Of a DNA stretch of 12,298 nt, positions 1 through 7,510 are shown one piece after another. Below the pieces are notes generated by a model. The model saw only the letters and a program-made list of their open reading frames with translations. It was not told the origin of the DNA and ran no database searches. This DNA is from Bdellovibrionaceae bacterium UBA2316. GTDB taxonomy: Bacteria > Bdellovibrionota > Bdellovibrionia > Bdellovibrionales > Bdellovibrionaceae. The DNA lies in assembly GCA_002345205.1 (NCBI GenBank), contig DDVI01000070.1, positions 1 to 12,298 of the forward strand. The letters run 5' to 3'. The stretch's first letter is position 1, and each line of letters opens with the position of its first letter. The position numbers were made by a program, and so were the translations under genes.

Positions 1-854
1 GAGCGTTTGCCTACGTGTTTGCCTGGCGACTGTTTCGCTGCTTTTGGTTTTGTGTGCGTTTTTGGCTTAGTATCTGCGGGAAGGTCTTTGATGAAGACTT
101 TTTTAAGGTCAGTTTCATCAATGTACGTTAGCTCACCACGATCTAGATTACCTAGTTTTAACTGGCCAATAGCAATACGTTGAAGCTTCAATACGTCGTA
201 ACCAATTTTTTCGAACATGTAACGAATCTGACGATTCTTTCCTTCGTTGATTACGATTTTGATCCAATTGTACTGTTTAGATCCTTCTTTGCGGCTAATT
301 TTTTCGACATGGACGGCGCGAACTCGGCCGCCTGGAATCGAAACGCCCATACGCAAGCGATTCAAGTTTTTATCATCGGGTTGACCATCGACTTTAACTA
401 AGTACGTTTTTGTGATGTCGTTCTTTGGCTGCATTACTTTATTGGCGAATTCGCCGTCGTTTGTAAATAATAATAAACCTTCAGAATCCCAGTCTAAGCG
501 TCCCACTGGAAAAACACGATGAGGAAGAGTCTCTAAGTATTGGGCGACAGTTGGGCGTCCTAATTCATCTTCCATAGTGGTTAAGATACCTTTAGGCTTA
601 TGAAGCATTAAATAAACTTTATCAGTGACTTGTTTGATCGGTTTACGGTCAACCGTGATGCGATCTTCTTTAGGGTTTACTTTGATACCTAACTCGAACA
701 CTTTCTTGCCGTTAACCAGAACGCGGCCATCAGCGATGATGCCGTCTGCGGCCCTGCGGGAACAAATGCCAGAATCGGCCAAAAATTTGTTAAGTCTTAC
801 AGTTCCCGAATTGTCTTGCTGTTTAGCTGCGGTTTTATTTGATTTTTCTGCCAT
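1..854 (-). CDS. rluB: RluB-type 23S rRNA pseudouridine synthase (C-terminus cut by window edge)
   Basis: Converts uridine to pseudouridine in 23S rRNA (RsuA/RluB/RluE/RluF family), acting in the cytoplasm during ribosome maturation. The 284 visible codons show an S4 RNA-binding domain at about residues 19-65 (VRLNKFLADSG, SRRAAD, VLVNG). The synthase domain follows, with HKPKG (85-89), GRPTV and the catalytic loop VGRLDWDSEGLLLFTNDG, in which Asp121 is the expected nucleophile. The late family motif INEGKNRQIRYMFEKIG is at 202-218. A basic, Lys-rich tail after residue 257 continues off the left edge. The ATG at 852-854 is the only possible start, because an in-frame stop lies 8 codons upstream and no other start codon precedes the S4 domain. 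This start lies inside the 3' end of the upstream gene (58-base overlap), so the two are probably co-transcribed and perhaps translationally coupled; the RBS is weak. The choice of RluB over RsuA rests on GRPTV and overall similarity to Gram-positive-type RluB. Confidence 0.93.
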   Translation of the reverse strand, partial: MAEKSNKTAAKQQDNSGTVRLNKFLADSGICSRRAADGIIADGRVLVNGKKVFELGIKVNPKEDRITVDRKPIKQVTDKVYLMLHKPKGILTTMEDELGRPTVAQYLETLPHRVFPVGRLDWDSEGLLLFTNDGEFANKVMQPKNDITKTYLVKVDGQPDDKNLNRLRMGVSIPGGRVRAVHVEKISRKEGSKQYNWIKIVINEGKNRQIRYMFEKIGYDVLKLQRIAIGQLKLGNLDRGELTYIDETDLKKVFIKDLPADTKPKTHTKPKAAKQSPGKHVGKR

Positions 855-1810
855 GGTTCGCCGTTCTTTGAAGGGTCATTTTGTGTAGTCACCAATAAGT
901 GACGGACCTTTCTTATCAAGTCATCTAGGCGTTTGTCACCTACATACACGTTTTCAAGAGCGGATTCGGATTGAGAGAGTAAAATAGTAATATAATTCTG
1001 CCAAGATTCTGAATTTTTTTCCCAGAAACCAAGGGTGATGTCCTCTAGTTTCTTTACGATGTCGCCATAGAATGGGTCTGTGTTTCTAGACACAAAGAAC
1101 TGCTCAATACGCTTAACGGGCCAGAATAGTTTAGGGATATCGTGCAATTTGGCGTTTTGGATGTCCTGAGACTTCTGGAACATGTATCCTCGAGTCAGGG
1201 CACCTGTAATAAGGCCATTTTTGATCGTAAACTGCATTAAATGATGGGCGCTGACTTCCAAAGTGTGAACAAACTGAGAATCAATTTCCATAGACGAATC
1301 AAACGAGATTTTAAGCTGAGTACGTAAGGGTTCAAGAACGCCGTTACGGATTGTAAATTTACGATCTAATTGAAGTACATCGATGCCGCTACCATCCTTC
1401 AAAATAAAGGCGAACCATTTTTTTTGCTCGGTGAAAATTTTAAATTTCACTTCCTTCATATAACGGGCGCGGATGTAGCGAGTTAGGATCTCTTCAACGG
1501 CTCTTGGTGATTCAACTTCGATTATCTGGATCTGATCTGGAAACGTGATTTTCGATAGATCAAAGTGGTTCTGGTAGAAATCGTTAAAGTTTTTTAATAA
1601 AATTTGAATTTCGTGGCTTAGATGACCGCGATTTGAGTACCAGTGCGAGTATTCAAGGCATTGGTAAAAGAATTCGCTGATTAATCCATCAGACAGTTCT
1701 TCTTCTGGCGAGTGAAAGGCTTTTAAGTAGTTATACAAAGCCAAACGCGTCGGTGACGTGTGTGGATTGATCTCGGTTAAAAACTTGATTAAATAGGCGA
1801 CTTTCAACAT
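797..1810 (-). CDS. hypothetical protein, 337 aa, upstream of rluB
   Basis: I do not recognise this family. The protein is cytoplasmic in appearance: no signal peptide and no convincing membrane segment. It is rich in aromatic and charged residues. Residues 1-110 look mainly helical. Residues 110-235 look like a mixed alpha/beta domain with alternating hydrophobic strands (KFKIFTEQKKWFAFILKDG, LKISFDSSMEI, LMQFTIKNGLITGAL). The C-terminal part is helical again (VKKLEDITLGFWEKN) and ends in a polar tail. That tail is encoded by bases that also encode the first 19 residues of rluB in another frame. Many bacteria have scpA-scpB before rluB, but I see no ScpA or ScpB motifs here. The ATG start lacks an obvious Shine-Dalgarno sequence; the next in-frame codon is TTG, so the exact start is uncertain. 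The long open frame and operon position support a real gene. Confidence 0.75.
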   Translation of the reverse strand: MLKVAYLIKFLTEINPHTSPTRLALYNYLKAFHSPEEELSDGLISEFFYQCLEYSHWYSNRGHLSHEIQILLKNFNDFYQNHFDLSKITFPDQIQIIEVESPRAVEEILTRYIRARYMKEVKFKIFTEQKKWFAFILKDGSGIDVLQLDRKFTIRNGVLEPLRTQLKISFDSSMEIDSQFVHTLEVSAHHLMQFTIKNGLITGALTRGYMFQKSQDIQNAKLHDIPKLFWPVKRIEQFFVSRNTDPFYGDIVKKLEDITLGFWEKNSESWQNYITILLSQSESALENVYVGDKRLDDLIRKVRHLLVTTQNDPSKNGEPWQKNQIKPQLNSKTIREL

Positions 1811-1895
1811 AAGAATAAAATAGGAATTTTTTAGTGATTAGTCTAGCATTATCTTCTATAGTTTCATTCAGAAAACCATCTTGAAGGAGCGCTTT
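1811..1895. promoter_or_regulatory. divergent intergenic region, putative promoters
   Basis: These 85 bases separate two divergent transcription units and must carry both start signals unless these lie inside the genes. On the plus strand a TATAGT hexamer at 1857-1862 could be the -10 box for the coiled-coil/lipoprotein unit, giving a leader of about 27 bases. Its -35 box (GTGATT near 1834) is poor. On the minus strand GATAAT (1853-1848) is a possible -10 for the hypothetical-rluB unit, again without a good -35. The two -10 candidates almost touch. Both calls rest on hexamer matching alone. Confidence 0.3.
1884..1889 (+). promoter_or_regulatory. Shine-Dalgarno site that sets a GTG start
   Basis: AAGGAG is a near-perfect Shine-Dalgarno sequence, 6 bases before the GTG at 1896. 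It cannot serve the in-frame TTG at 1881, which lies before it. It therefore fixes the start of the coiled-coil gene at 1896. Confidence 0.85.
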
Positions 1896-2402
1896 GTGAA
1901 AAAAGAGCTGAATTACAATTTTTTCGATATAAATGGGGACGCATCGGCTAAACCCGTATTTAATCAGCCTCCGCCGGCTAATTGGAATTTTGCTCAGGAC
2001 CAAGACAAAGTAGCGATCACCGGTGTACCGACACCAGAAATTTCAGGCCATCAAAACGAAATGGCCGATCTAAAGATGGAAATCATCGAAATTCAGAAAG
2101 CATCTAAGCTGCGTACAGACCGTTACAACTTGTCTTTGCAGAGATTGGAAGCTCAGCAGACACAAATGGCGAATGATATCGCCGAAAAATTTGCACTGTT
2201 GTTACAAAAATTTAATGAACAAAAAAAATATGATCAGAAAGTTCAAGACATCGTTGATCGCCATAATAATCTTTTAAAAGGCTACGAAGTTCGTTTAAAC
2301 CAAATGCAAAAATTATTGATGCAAAAAGAACAAGACTACGTTGAAGCTGTAACTTCATTAAAAGAACTCAAAGCGGAAATTGGACGCCTAAAACGTTTGT
2401 AA
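1896..2402 (+). CDS. small coiled-coil protein of unknown function, 168 aa
   Basis: Starts at GTG 1896, chosen because of the AAGGAG site just upstream. The first 50 residues are polar and Pro/Asn-rich (NYNFF, FNQPPPANWNF) and look disordered. From about residue 52 to the end the sequence is a continuous charged helix with heptad-like spacing of Leu, Met and Ile (for example LQRLEAQQTQMANDIAEKF and LKELKAEIGRLKRL), so a long coiled coil is the main feature. No signal peptide or membrane segment is seen. The next gene begins 2 bases after the stop, which implies an operon and a possible joint role with that lipoprotein. The family is not recognised; a structural or scaffolding role is only a guess. 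Confidence 0.8.
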   Translation: MKKELNYNFFDINGDASAKPVFNQPPPANWNFAQDQDKVAITGVPTPEISGHQNEMADLKMEIIEIQKASKLRTDRYNLSLQRLEAQQTQMANDIAEKFALLLQKFNEQKKYDQKVQDIVDRHNNLLKGYEVRLNQMQKLLMQKEQDYVEAVTSLKELKAEIGRLKRL

Positions 2403-2404
2403 GA

Positions 2405-3697
2405 ATGAAATACCTCATTCTGCTTTTTGTATTGGGTTTGTTCATGGTCGGTTGTACGACCGGACAAATTATCGAGAAAAAAGAATACCTTCCGTCCACT
2501 GAAGCGCTAAAGAAAGATAATCGAAAGCTTGCTCTCAATCATTTTCCGGCCAAGGAAGAAGCTCATTTCATTCCATTATTAGAAAAAGTGTATTTGCAAT
2601 TAATTGATGATGTCGATGTCATCACTAAAGATTCGAAAGACACGACAGAGTTTACAATGCTTCTTCGTGAATCTAGAAAAATCGAGCGTAATGAAAAGCT
2701 TTCTATATCCAATGAAATAGATCAGTTATTTTTTATCAAAACAGATGAAGGCTATTATCCGGCTAATCATGAAATTTTTTGGATGCATCTATTGCTGGGT
2801 TTGACGTTTGCTAAGAAAAATCAAATCGCCAGTGCTAGGGTTGAAGCCAAACGAATTTCCGAGCTGTTTGCCCGTGTGGATATGAGTGGCAAACCATTTT
2901 ACGACAACGCCGGTATTCGCATTCTGTCAGCAATGCTATGGGCGGCGTGTGGCGAACAAGAAAACGCAATCGTCGATCTTCGTAGAGCTGAAGCCATGGG
3001 TGGCTTTATCGGTGCCAACCAATATGAAAACAAACCCATAAATTGGAATATAGTATTTAAGGGAACTGGTTTTGCTCCAGATAGTGACTCCAGTTCTTTT
3101 TCAGACAAGATAAGTGGTTTTAAAGCCATTCAGTTTAAATCAGAAATTCCAGAAAAAAAATTACCAGTGGTGCAAATTACAAAATCAAAAATGGTTTTTT
3201 CTTCGCAGCCTTGGCACAAAGAAAATTTAATACGTAATGAGACATTCAAAGAAACAATTCAGAAATCTAAATATATGTCTCGCATGTTTAAAAGTGAGCT
3301 CGAGTACCAATCATTAAATTTAATAACGAGCGTAGCGACAGGAGTCGTTTTAGCCACAGGTATCACAGTTGGCGTAGCTATTGTAGGTGGCGGAATCTAC
3401 TTGGCAGCGCAGTCGGGTGCCACAGGGGCATCTGAAGGACTTGCGCAAATAATCGGTATTGGTTTCATCGCGGGAACTGAAATCTATAATGCGGGAATTC
3501 GGTTTTACGACTCCACTCAAACGAAAATTCAATCAGAGCGTAAAGAATTTCAGGACGTGAGTCGTTTTTACCGATATGTACGTTTCATTCCCGATTTCTT
3601 CATTTTAGAGACAGACCCATCACAAACGACACGTGTTAAACCTTTTTTTGAAATCGAAAATCAATTCGGGCGCGTTCATTTAAGTTTCGAACCTTAG
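2405..3697 (+). CDS. TPR-like lipoprotein with glycine-rich hydrophobic hairpin, 430 aa
   Basis: The N-terminus is a type II signal peptide, with a hydrophobic core at 3-16 and a lipobox ending MVGC, so Cys17 should be lipidated. The residue after Cys is Thr and not Asp, which in enterobacteria would suggest the outer membrane. Residues about 122-200 form helical-hairpin repeats (LGLTFAKKNQIASARVEAKR, then SAMLWAACGEQENAIVDLRRAEA). They resemble the TPR-like part of the uncharacterised COG3014 lipoproteins; I judge this by eye. Residues 306-362 form two Gly/Ala-rich hydrophobic stretches (VVLATGITVGVAIVGGGIYLAA and LAQIIGIGFIAG) that could insert in a membrane as a hairpin. A short beta-like C-terminus follows. 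The ATG lies 2 bases after the stop of the coiled-coil gene, with only a weak RBS, so translational coupling is likely. Its TAG stop directly abuts the dsbD stop on the other strand. Confidence 0.85.
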   Translation: MKYLILLFVLGLFMVGCTTGQIIEKKEYLPSTEALKKDNRKLALNHFPAKEEAHFIPLLEKVYLQLIDDVDVITKDSKDTTEFTMLLRESRKIERNEKLSISNEIDQLFFIKTDEGYYPANHEIFWMHLLLGLTFAKKNQIASARVEAKRISELFARVDMSGKPFYDNAGIRILSAMLWAACGEQENAIVDLRRAEAMGGFIGANQYENKPINWNIVFKGTGFAPDSDSSSFSDKISGFKAIQFKSEIPEKKLPVVQITKSKMVFSSQPWHKENLIRNETFKETIQKSKYMSRMFKSELEYQSLNLITSVATGVVLATGITVGVAIVGGGIYLAAQSGATGASEGLAQIIGIGFIAGTEIYNAGIRFYDSTQTKIQSERKEFQDVSRFYRYVRFIPDFFILETDPSQTTRVKPFFEIENQFGRVHLSFEP

Positions 3698-5485
3698 CTA
3701 TTTTAAATCTTCTATACGCTTGAAGAATTTGTCTTTGTTTTCAAACTCGGTCAAAGTTTTAGATTTTATCCAAGTCCCATTGGAATCGAAAAATAAAATT
3801 GTGGGCAATCCTACGATTCCATATTTTTTCTTTAAATCATTGAGCGATGTAGAGTCTTTAGTAGCATCCATCTTTAGTAGTACAACATTTCTAGTACGTT
3901 CAATAAATTCGGGTGTCGTAAAGACGTGCTCTTCTAGTTGCCAGCAGGCGGCACACCAGTCAGCAAAAAAATCTACAATAACCGTTTTTTTATCCAGTTT
4001 AGCTTGAGCCAAAGCCTCTTCAGAAAAAGGCGTCCACAGTTTGTTTTTATTAAACTGAATATCCTGAATTTCAGTGCGTTGTATAGATGTCGTTGATAAT
4101 CCAGTTACCCCCATCACGAAAAATACAAAACCTAAAATGAGCGCGGCCTGCATAAATCCTTTTTTCACGAGGTCTCGCTTTCGCCCCGAAGGTTTTAGGA
4201 AAGCGCCAAATAAGCTGGCTAGTGTGACTAGAGTTATTCCCAGCACAGATTGAAAAATTCGAGTATTAACTAGGAGGTCAAAGTAGTAAAAGAAACCGAC
4301 CATCATAAGTGATCCTAGGATAATCTTGGTTGTTTCCATCCATGGGCCCGAACGAGGCAGTTTGCGCATCAGTTCAGTCGAGGATCCTAGTAAAATAAAG
4401 ATCAATCCTAGTCCCATTGCATAAGTGAATAATAAAAAGAAACCCAGCACGGAACTTTGTTGAGTCGAAACATAAGTTAAAATTGAAACGAGAACGGGGC
4501 CTACGCATGGACTGGCAACAATGCCTGCAAACAGTCCAGATAAGTAGGCACCTAAATAACCTTTACGTTTTGAGCCTTGACCAAAACGCTGGGTGATAGA
4601 GTGGGGCATTTGTAAATCAAATGCCCCGTACATTGATAACGCCATCAAGAAAAACAGTGTACAGATAAACGCTAAAACGTATGAGTTCGATAAAATTGAG
4701 CCAAACAGCATTCCGGATTTAGCTGCTATCAGTCCCAACACGGAATAAGTGGTAGCTATTCCCAAAACATAAACGACACTGATCACGAAATTGGTCAAAC
4801 GGGTGCGGCTTTCAGAATGGTTATTTAAAATAGCGAGTGTTATTGGAATCATGGGGAAAATGCACGGTGTGAAACTAGTCACGATGCCGGCAAAAAACGC
4901 TAGGATCAAAGCTAGCCACAAACTTTGGCCTAAGAAGTAACTAAATCCCTCGGCAGAAAATAAGGATATATCTTTGGGCATGTTGGCAATTGTGGCTTTC
5001 GGATTTCCTTTAAAAGAAACCGGTATTGTTACGTCTTTACTTTTTGGGAATAGACAGAACGAATCAGAGCAGGCCTGGTAGGTTAATTCGAAAACCAGTT
5101 TTCCATTGTCATCGACGAATCGATCTGGTGTTTCGAAATGCAAAGACAGCGTTGAGTTGCCTTCAACGCCAGTGCGATCTTTTTTAGAAAATTTATCAAA
5201 CCACTTTTTCAGTGGCGATAACGTCATGGTTTTTACGATAATTCCTGATGGTTCAAGAAACGTAACTTTGAATTGATCTTCATACGCATGGTAGCCAGCG
5301 GGTAGCTGCAAATTCAACTGAATAGAGTATTCGTTTTTTGGTTCGATCGAGGATGGGCTGGCGGCAATTTGCACGCTCAAGGGATCTTTCGTGTTCTCGT
5401 CAGCATGCAAGTTGGGAGTAACCCAAAGGCTAGTTCCTAGCCCTAATAACATTATCAAAGTGGTAGTCAGTCGAGTGGTGAGCAT
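3698..5485 (-). CDS. dsbD: thiol:disulfide interchange protein DsbD, full length
   Basis: Inner-membrane protein that carries electrons from cytoplasmic thioredoxin to periplasmic thiol proteins such as DsbC-type isomerases and c-type cytochrome assembly factors. All three domains are present in 595 residues, the usual size. A signal peptide (1-28) precedes the periplasmic alpha domain with Cys139 and Cys144 (TYQACSDSFC; CX4C, where E. coli DsbD has CX5C). The eight-helix beta domain (about 186-465) holds the paired proline-flanked cysteines TSFTPCIFPMIP (Cys208) and VASPCVGP (Cys327). The C-terminal gamma domain is thioredoxin-like, with FADWCAAC (Cys511, Cys514) and cis-Pro in VGLPT. No cysteine of the relay is missing. 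The start is taken at ATG 5485, which has AGGA 6 bases upstream; a GTG one codon earlier (5488) would place that site too close. It is transcribed alone and divergently from motA. Confidence 0.97.
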   Translation of the reverse strand: MLTTRLTTTLIMLLGLGTSLWVTPNLHADENTKDPLSVQIAASPSSIEPKNEYSIQLNLQLPAGYHAYEDQFKVTFLEPSGIIVKTMTLSPLKKWFDKFSKKDRTGVEGNSTLSLHFETPDRFVDDNGKLVFELTYQACSDSFCLFPKSKDVTIPVSFKGNPKATIANMPKDISLFSAEGFSYFLGQSLWLALILAFFAGIVTSFTPCIFPMIPITLAILNNHSESRTRLTNFVISVVYVLGIATTYSVLGLIAAKSGMLFGSILSNSYVLAFICTLFFLMALSMYGAFDLQMPHSITQRFGQGSKRKGYLGAYLSGLFAGIVASPCVGPVLVSILTYVSTQQSSVLGFFLLFTYAMGLGLIFILLGSSTELMRKLPRSGPWMETTKIILGSLMMVGFFYYFDLLVNTRIFQSVLGITLVTLASLFGAFLKPSGRKRDLVKKGFMQAALILGFVFFVMGVTGLSTTSIQRTEIQDIQFNKNKLWTPFSEEALAQAKLDKKTVIVDFFADWCAACWQLEEHVFTTPEFIERTRNVVLLKMDATKDSTSLNDLKKKYGIVGLPTILFFDSNGTWIKSKTLTEFENKDKFFKRIEDLK

Positions 5486-5491
5486 CACATA

Positions 5492-5495
5492 TCCT
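5492..5495 (-). promoter_or_regulatory. Shine-Dalgarno site for dsbD
   Basis: AGGA on the minus strand lies 6 bases before ATG 5485 but only 3 before the adjacent GTG (5488). It favours the ATG as the dsbD start. An overlapping ATG at 5490 is followed at once by TGA and is not usable. Confidence 0.65.
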
Positions 5496-5509
5496 ATCGG
5501 TTTGTTCCT

Positions 5510-5538
5510 AATATACCTTAGTTCTTGGGAAAGGTTGA
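5510..5538 (-). promoter_or_regulatory. possible dsbD promoter
   Basis: TATATT (5515-5510, minus strand) is a good -10 match and would give a leader of under 20 bases. The -35 position 17 bases upstream reads TCAACC, a weak match. The -35 lies close to the dyad at 5541-5568, so a protein bound there could influence it. Confidence 0.3.
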
Positions 5539-5540
5539 TA

Positions 5541-5568
5541 GGTTTTCTGACCTAGGTCCGGAAAAACC
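5541..5568. repeat. 28-base dyad between dsbD and motA, candidate operator
   Basis: The core GACCTAGGTC (5549-5558) is a perfect 10-base palindrome. It is flanked by GGTTTT (5541-5546) and AAAACC (5563-5568), also inverted copies, with slightly unequal spacers (CT on the left, CGG plus one A on the right). The element sits between divergent promoters, where a terminator has no obvious job, so an operator for a dimeric regulator is the simpler reading. It could also form a hairpin in RNA from a start further upstream. No regulator can be named. Confidence 0.5.
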
Positions 5569-5597
5569 GAACTTTCTTATTCATAGGCTCAATATTT

Positions 5598-5603
5598 TAC
5601 AAT
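5598..5603 (+). promoter_or_regulatory. possible -10 box for motAB
   Basis: TACAAT differs from the sigma-70 consensus -10 by one base and would start transcription about 20 bases before the motA ATG. No good -35 lies at 16-19 bases upstream (TTTCTT near 5573 is the nearest). An imperfect sigma-28-like GCCGAATAA follows at 5608 but is badly placed. Confidence 0.35.
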
Positions 5604-5631
5604 CCCTGCCGAATAAATGTGTGAGGTAAAT

Positions 5632-6498
5632 ATGGGATTTGTAGGTGTTATAGTCGTTTTCGTTATGGTGTTTGGCGGTTTCATTTTGGCCGGTGGACAT
5701 TTAAGCGTTATCGTGAGCGCAGCGCCACTCGAGTTAATGATCATCGGGGGAGCCGCACTGGGAGCGTATATCATCGCTAACCCACTAAAAATTATCAAAG
5801 CGGGATTCAAGCTTGGTATCCACGCAATGACGGCAAAAGGTCCTCAGAAAAAAGACTATCTGGAGCTATTGCAATTGCTATTTCAGATATTCCAAGTGTT
5901 CCGTAAAGAAGGACCTCAAGGGATCGAGAAACATATCGAAGATCCGTCTAAGAGTGATATCTTTAAAGCCTATCCGAATTTTATGAAGAATCATCACGCT
6001 GTACATTTTTTGTGCGACACGATGAAGATTACACTTTCTGCCGAACTTTCTCCGTATGACGTAGATGATTTATTAGATGGCGATATTAAAGCTATTCACG
6101 CAGAAGAACATATGGCCCAGCATGCGGTGCAAGCCGTAGCCGATGGTTTCCCGGGGCTAGGGATCGTTGCAGCCGTTCTGGGTATCGTTAAAACAATGGG
6201 ACACTTAACTGAAGGTACCGAAGTTATCGGTCGACTGATCGGTAACGCTCTGGTTGGTACGATGTTAGGGGTTTTCGGTGCCTACGGTATGATCGGTCCA
6301 GTTGCATCTAAGATGGCTGCTGATATCGAAGCGGAAGGTCGTTATTTAGGATGTATTAAAGCAGCTATGATTAGCTTACAGCGAGGCGCCCCTCCCTTAG
6401 TGTGCGTAGAGTTTGCTCGTCGTGGAATCATGCCTGAAGAAAGACCAACATTCGAAGAAATGGACAAGGCAACAAAAGACATTAAGAAAGCAGCGTAG
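5632..6498 (+). CDS. motA: flagellar motor stator protein MotA, 288 aa
   Basis: Ion-channel subunit of the flagellar stator; with MotB it forms the inner-membrane complex that turns ion flow into torque on FliG. The length and sequence match the longer proteobacterial MotA type. Four membrane segments are visible: about 3-22, 31-49, 173-193 and 205-226. Channel prolines are kept in FPGLGIVAAVLGIV (Pro174) and IGPVASKM (Pro223), matching E. coli Pro173 and Pro222. In the cytoplasmic loop Arg91 and Glu99 align with E. coli Arg90 and Glu98, the charged residues that contact FliG. The IEDP motif is at 102-105. The start at ATG 5632 is chosen because GAGG lies 5 bases upstream (5623-5626); the in-frame ATG at 5617 would overlap that site and has no RBS. 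motB follows after 48 bases. Confidence 0.96.
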   Translation: MGFVGVIVVFVMVFGGFILAGGHLSVIVSAAPLELMIIGGAALGAYIIANPLKIIKAGFKLGIHAMTAKGPQKKDYLELLQLLFQIFQVFRKEGPQGIEKHIEDPSKSDIFKAYPNFMKNHHAVHFLCDTMKITLSAELSPYDVDDLLDGDIKAIHAEEHMAQHAVQAVADGFPGLGIVAAVLGIVKTMGHLTEGTEVIGRLIGNALVGTMLGVFGAYGMIGPVASKMAADIEAEGRYLGCIKAAMISLQRGAPPLVCVEFARRGIMPEERPTFEEMDKATKDIKKAA

Positions 6499-6519
6499 GT
6501 CTGCTAGTTACTAAAGTTT
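5632..6519 (+). other. motA region boundary note: coding part ends at 6498
   Basis: The bases after the motA stop (6499-6546) form a 48-base spacer to motB. It holds no terminator-like hairpin. AGGGA at 6533-6537 is the likely motB ribosome binding site, 9 bases before the ATG; an AAGGA right against the ATG is too close to work alone. This supports one motAB transcript. Confidence 0.4.
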
Positions 6520-6546
6520 GGAATTGCAAAGTAGGGAACCAAGGAT

Positions 6547-7497
6547 ATGGCTAAAGAAAAACCAATGATCGTTATTAAAAAAGTCATCGTGGCTGGAGCT
6601 GGCCACCATGGCGGCTCGTGGAAGGTTGCCCTTGCGGATTTCATGACGGCAATGATGGCCTTCTTCCTTGTTATGTGGCTTTTGGGTCAATCTGAAGACA
6701 CAAAAAAAGCAATTTCTGATTACTTTTCAACTCCATCCGTAATTGAATACAATTTTAAAAATTACGGCGCGACGATCACGTTAGAAAAATTATTTTTAGA
6801 TTTAATCAATGAACCAATGCAGGCATTTGAATCTTTCATGGAACCTATGGATAAGACTCCGAACTTATTGGATATGGGTTCGGCAAGTGTCGTTGCCGGA
6901 TTCCTTGCTGATTCTTTAGCTGAAGATGCACAGAATGTAAAAATAGATCCAACAGGATTTGAATTTGATATTCCAGAAACTGTATTATTTGAAAGAGGTA
7001 CGGCGTTGCCATCGGCACGCTTCATCGAGATTATGGATAAAGTTAAAGGGGTAACGACAGGTTTAGAAGACGCTAAAATCGAATTGAAATCTGTAGTTAC
7101 GACAGGAACTTTGCCGGAAGCTCAAGAGAAAAATGCAATGAACGTGGCCCAAGAACGTTTAGATCTGGTGTCAAATAAAGTTAAAGCTGGTCTTGAAAGC
7201 ACTACTGTAGATTTAAATGGTACTACGAGTATCGTGAATACAAAAGGTGATCCTGCGGCTGAAAAGAAAATAGGTTTTGTTAGAGTTTCTATCAAGCAAA
7301 AAGAACTTAAATCAAATGGTCAACCCCAACGTAAGTTAGAGACTGCGTTTACTCCGGGTGCCGAAGATTCAAATGCGTACGATAATTTCGTAAATCAATT
7401 AGCGGCTCAGAAAAAGAAAACTGCCGAAAGTAAGCCGGTTAAAGGTGACAATAGAGGCAAATCAAATAACGAAAAGCCTGAATCTGTAAAAAAATAG
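6547..7497 (+). CDS. motB: flagellar motor protein MotB with divergent peptidoglycan-binding domain, 316 aa
   Basis: Partner of MotA; anchors the stator to peptidoglycan and supplies the ion-binding aspartate. The single membrane helix (about 26-47) carries WKVALADFMTAMMAFFLVMW. Asp31 is the ion-carrying residue (E. coli Asp32), and the motif matches proton-type MotB and not sodium-type PomB. The plug and linker span about 48-110. Residues 130-252 occupy the place of the OmpA-like peptidoglycan-binding domain. FDIPETVLFERGTALPS corresponds to the usual 'pMF..GSA' start, but the GHTD signature is replaced by SVVTTGTLP. Of the NxxLSxxRAxxV helix, only NAMNVAQERLDLV with Arg204 remains recognisable. 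The last 28 residues are a Lys-rich, low-complexity tail. Bdellovibrio is known to carry several motAB pairs, so this may be one of a set. Confidence 0.93.
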   Translation: MAKEKPMIVIKKVIVAGAGHHGGSWKVALADFMTAMMAFFLVMWLLGQSEDTKKAISDYFSTPSVIEYNFKNYGATITLEKLFLDLINEPMQAFESFMEPMDKTPNLLDMGSASVVAGFLADSLAEDAQNVKIDPTGFEFDIPETVLFERGTALPSARFIEIMDKVKGVTTGLEDAKIELKSVVTTGTLPEAQEKNAMNVAQERLDLVSNKVKAGLESTTVDLNGTTSIVNTKGDPAAEKKIGFVRVSIKQKELKSNGQPQRKLETAFTPGAEDSNAYDNFVNQLAAQKKKTAESKPVKGDNRGKSNNEKPESVKK

Positions 7498-7510
7498 TTC
7501 CAAGATATGT

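Noticed and set aside
1731..2003. Open frame on the minus strand across the 1811-1895 divergent region
   Set aside because: It overlaps two better-supported genes and the divergent intergenic region, and has no recognisable domain.
5589..5616. sigma-28 (FliA)-like promoter for motA, with GCCGAATAA at 5608-5616
   Set aside because: The -10 has an inserted base, the -35 position matches only about 5 of 8, and the start site would fall inside the ribosome binding site.
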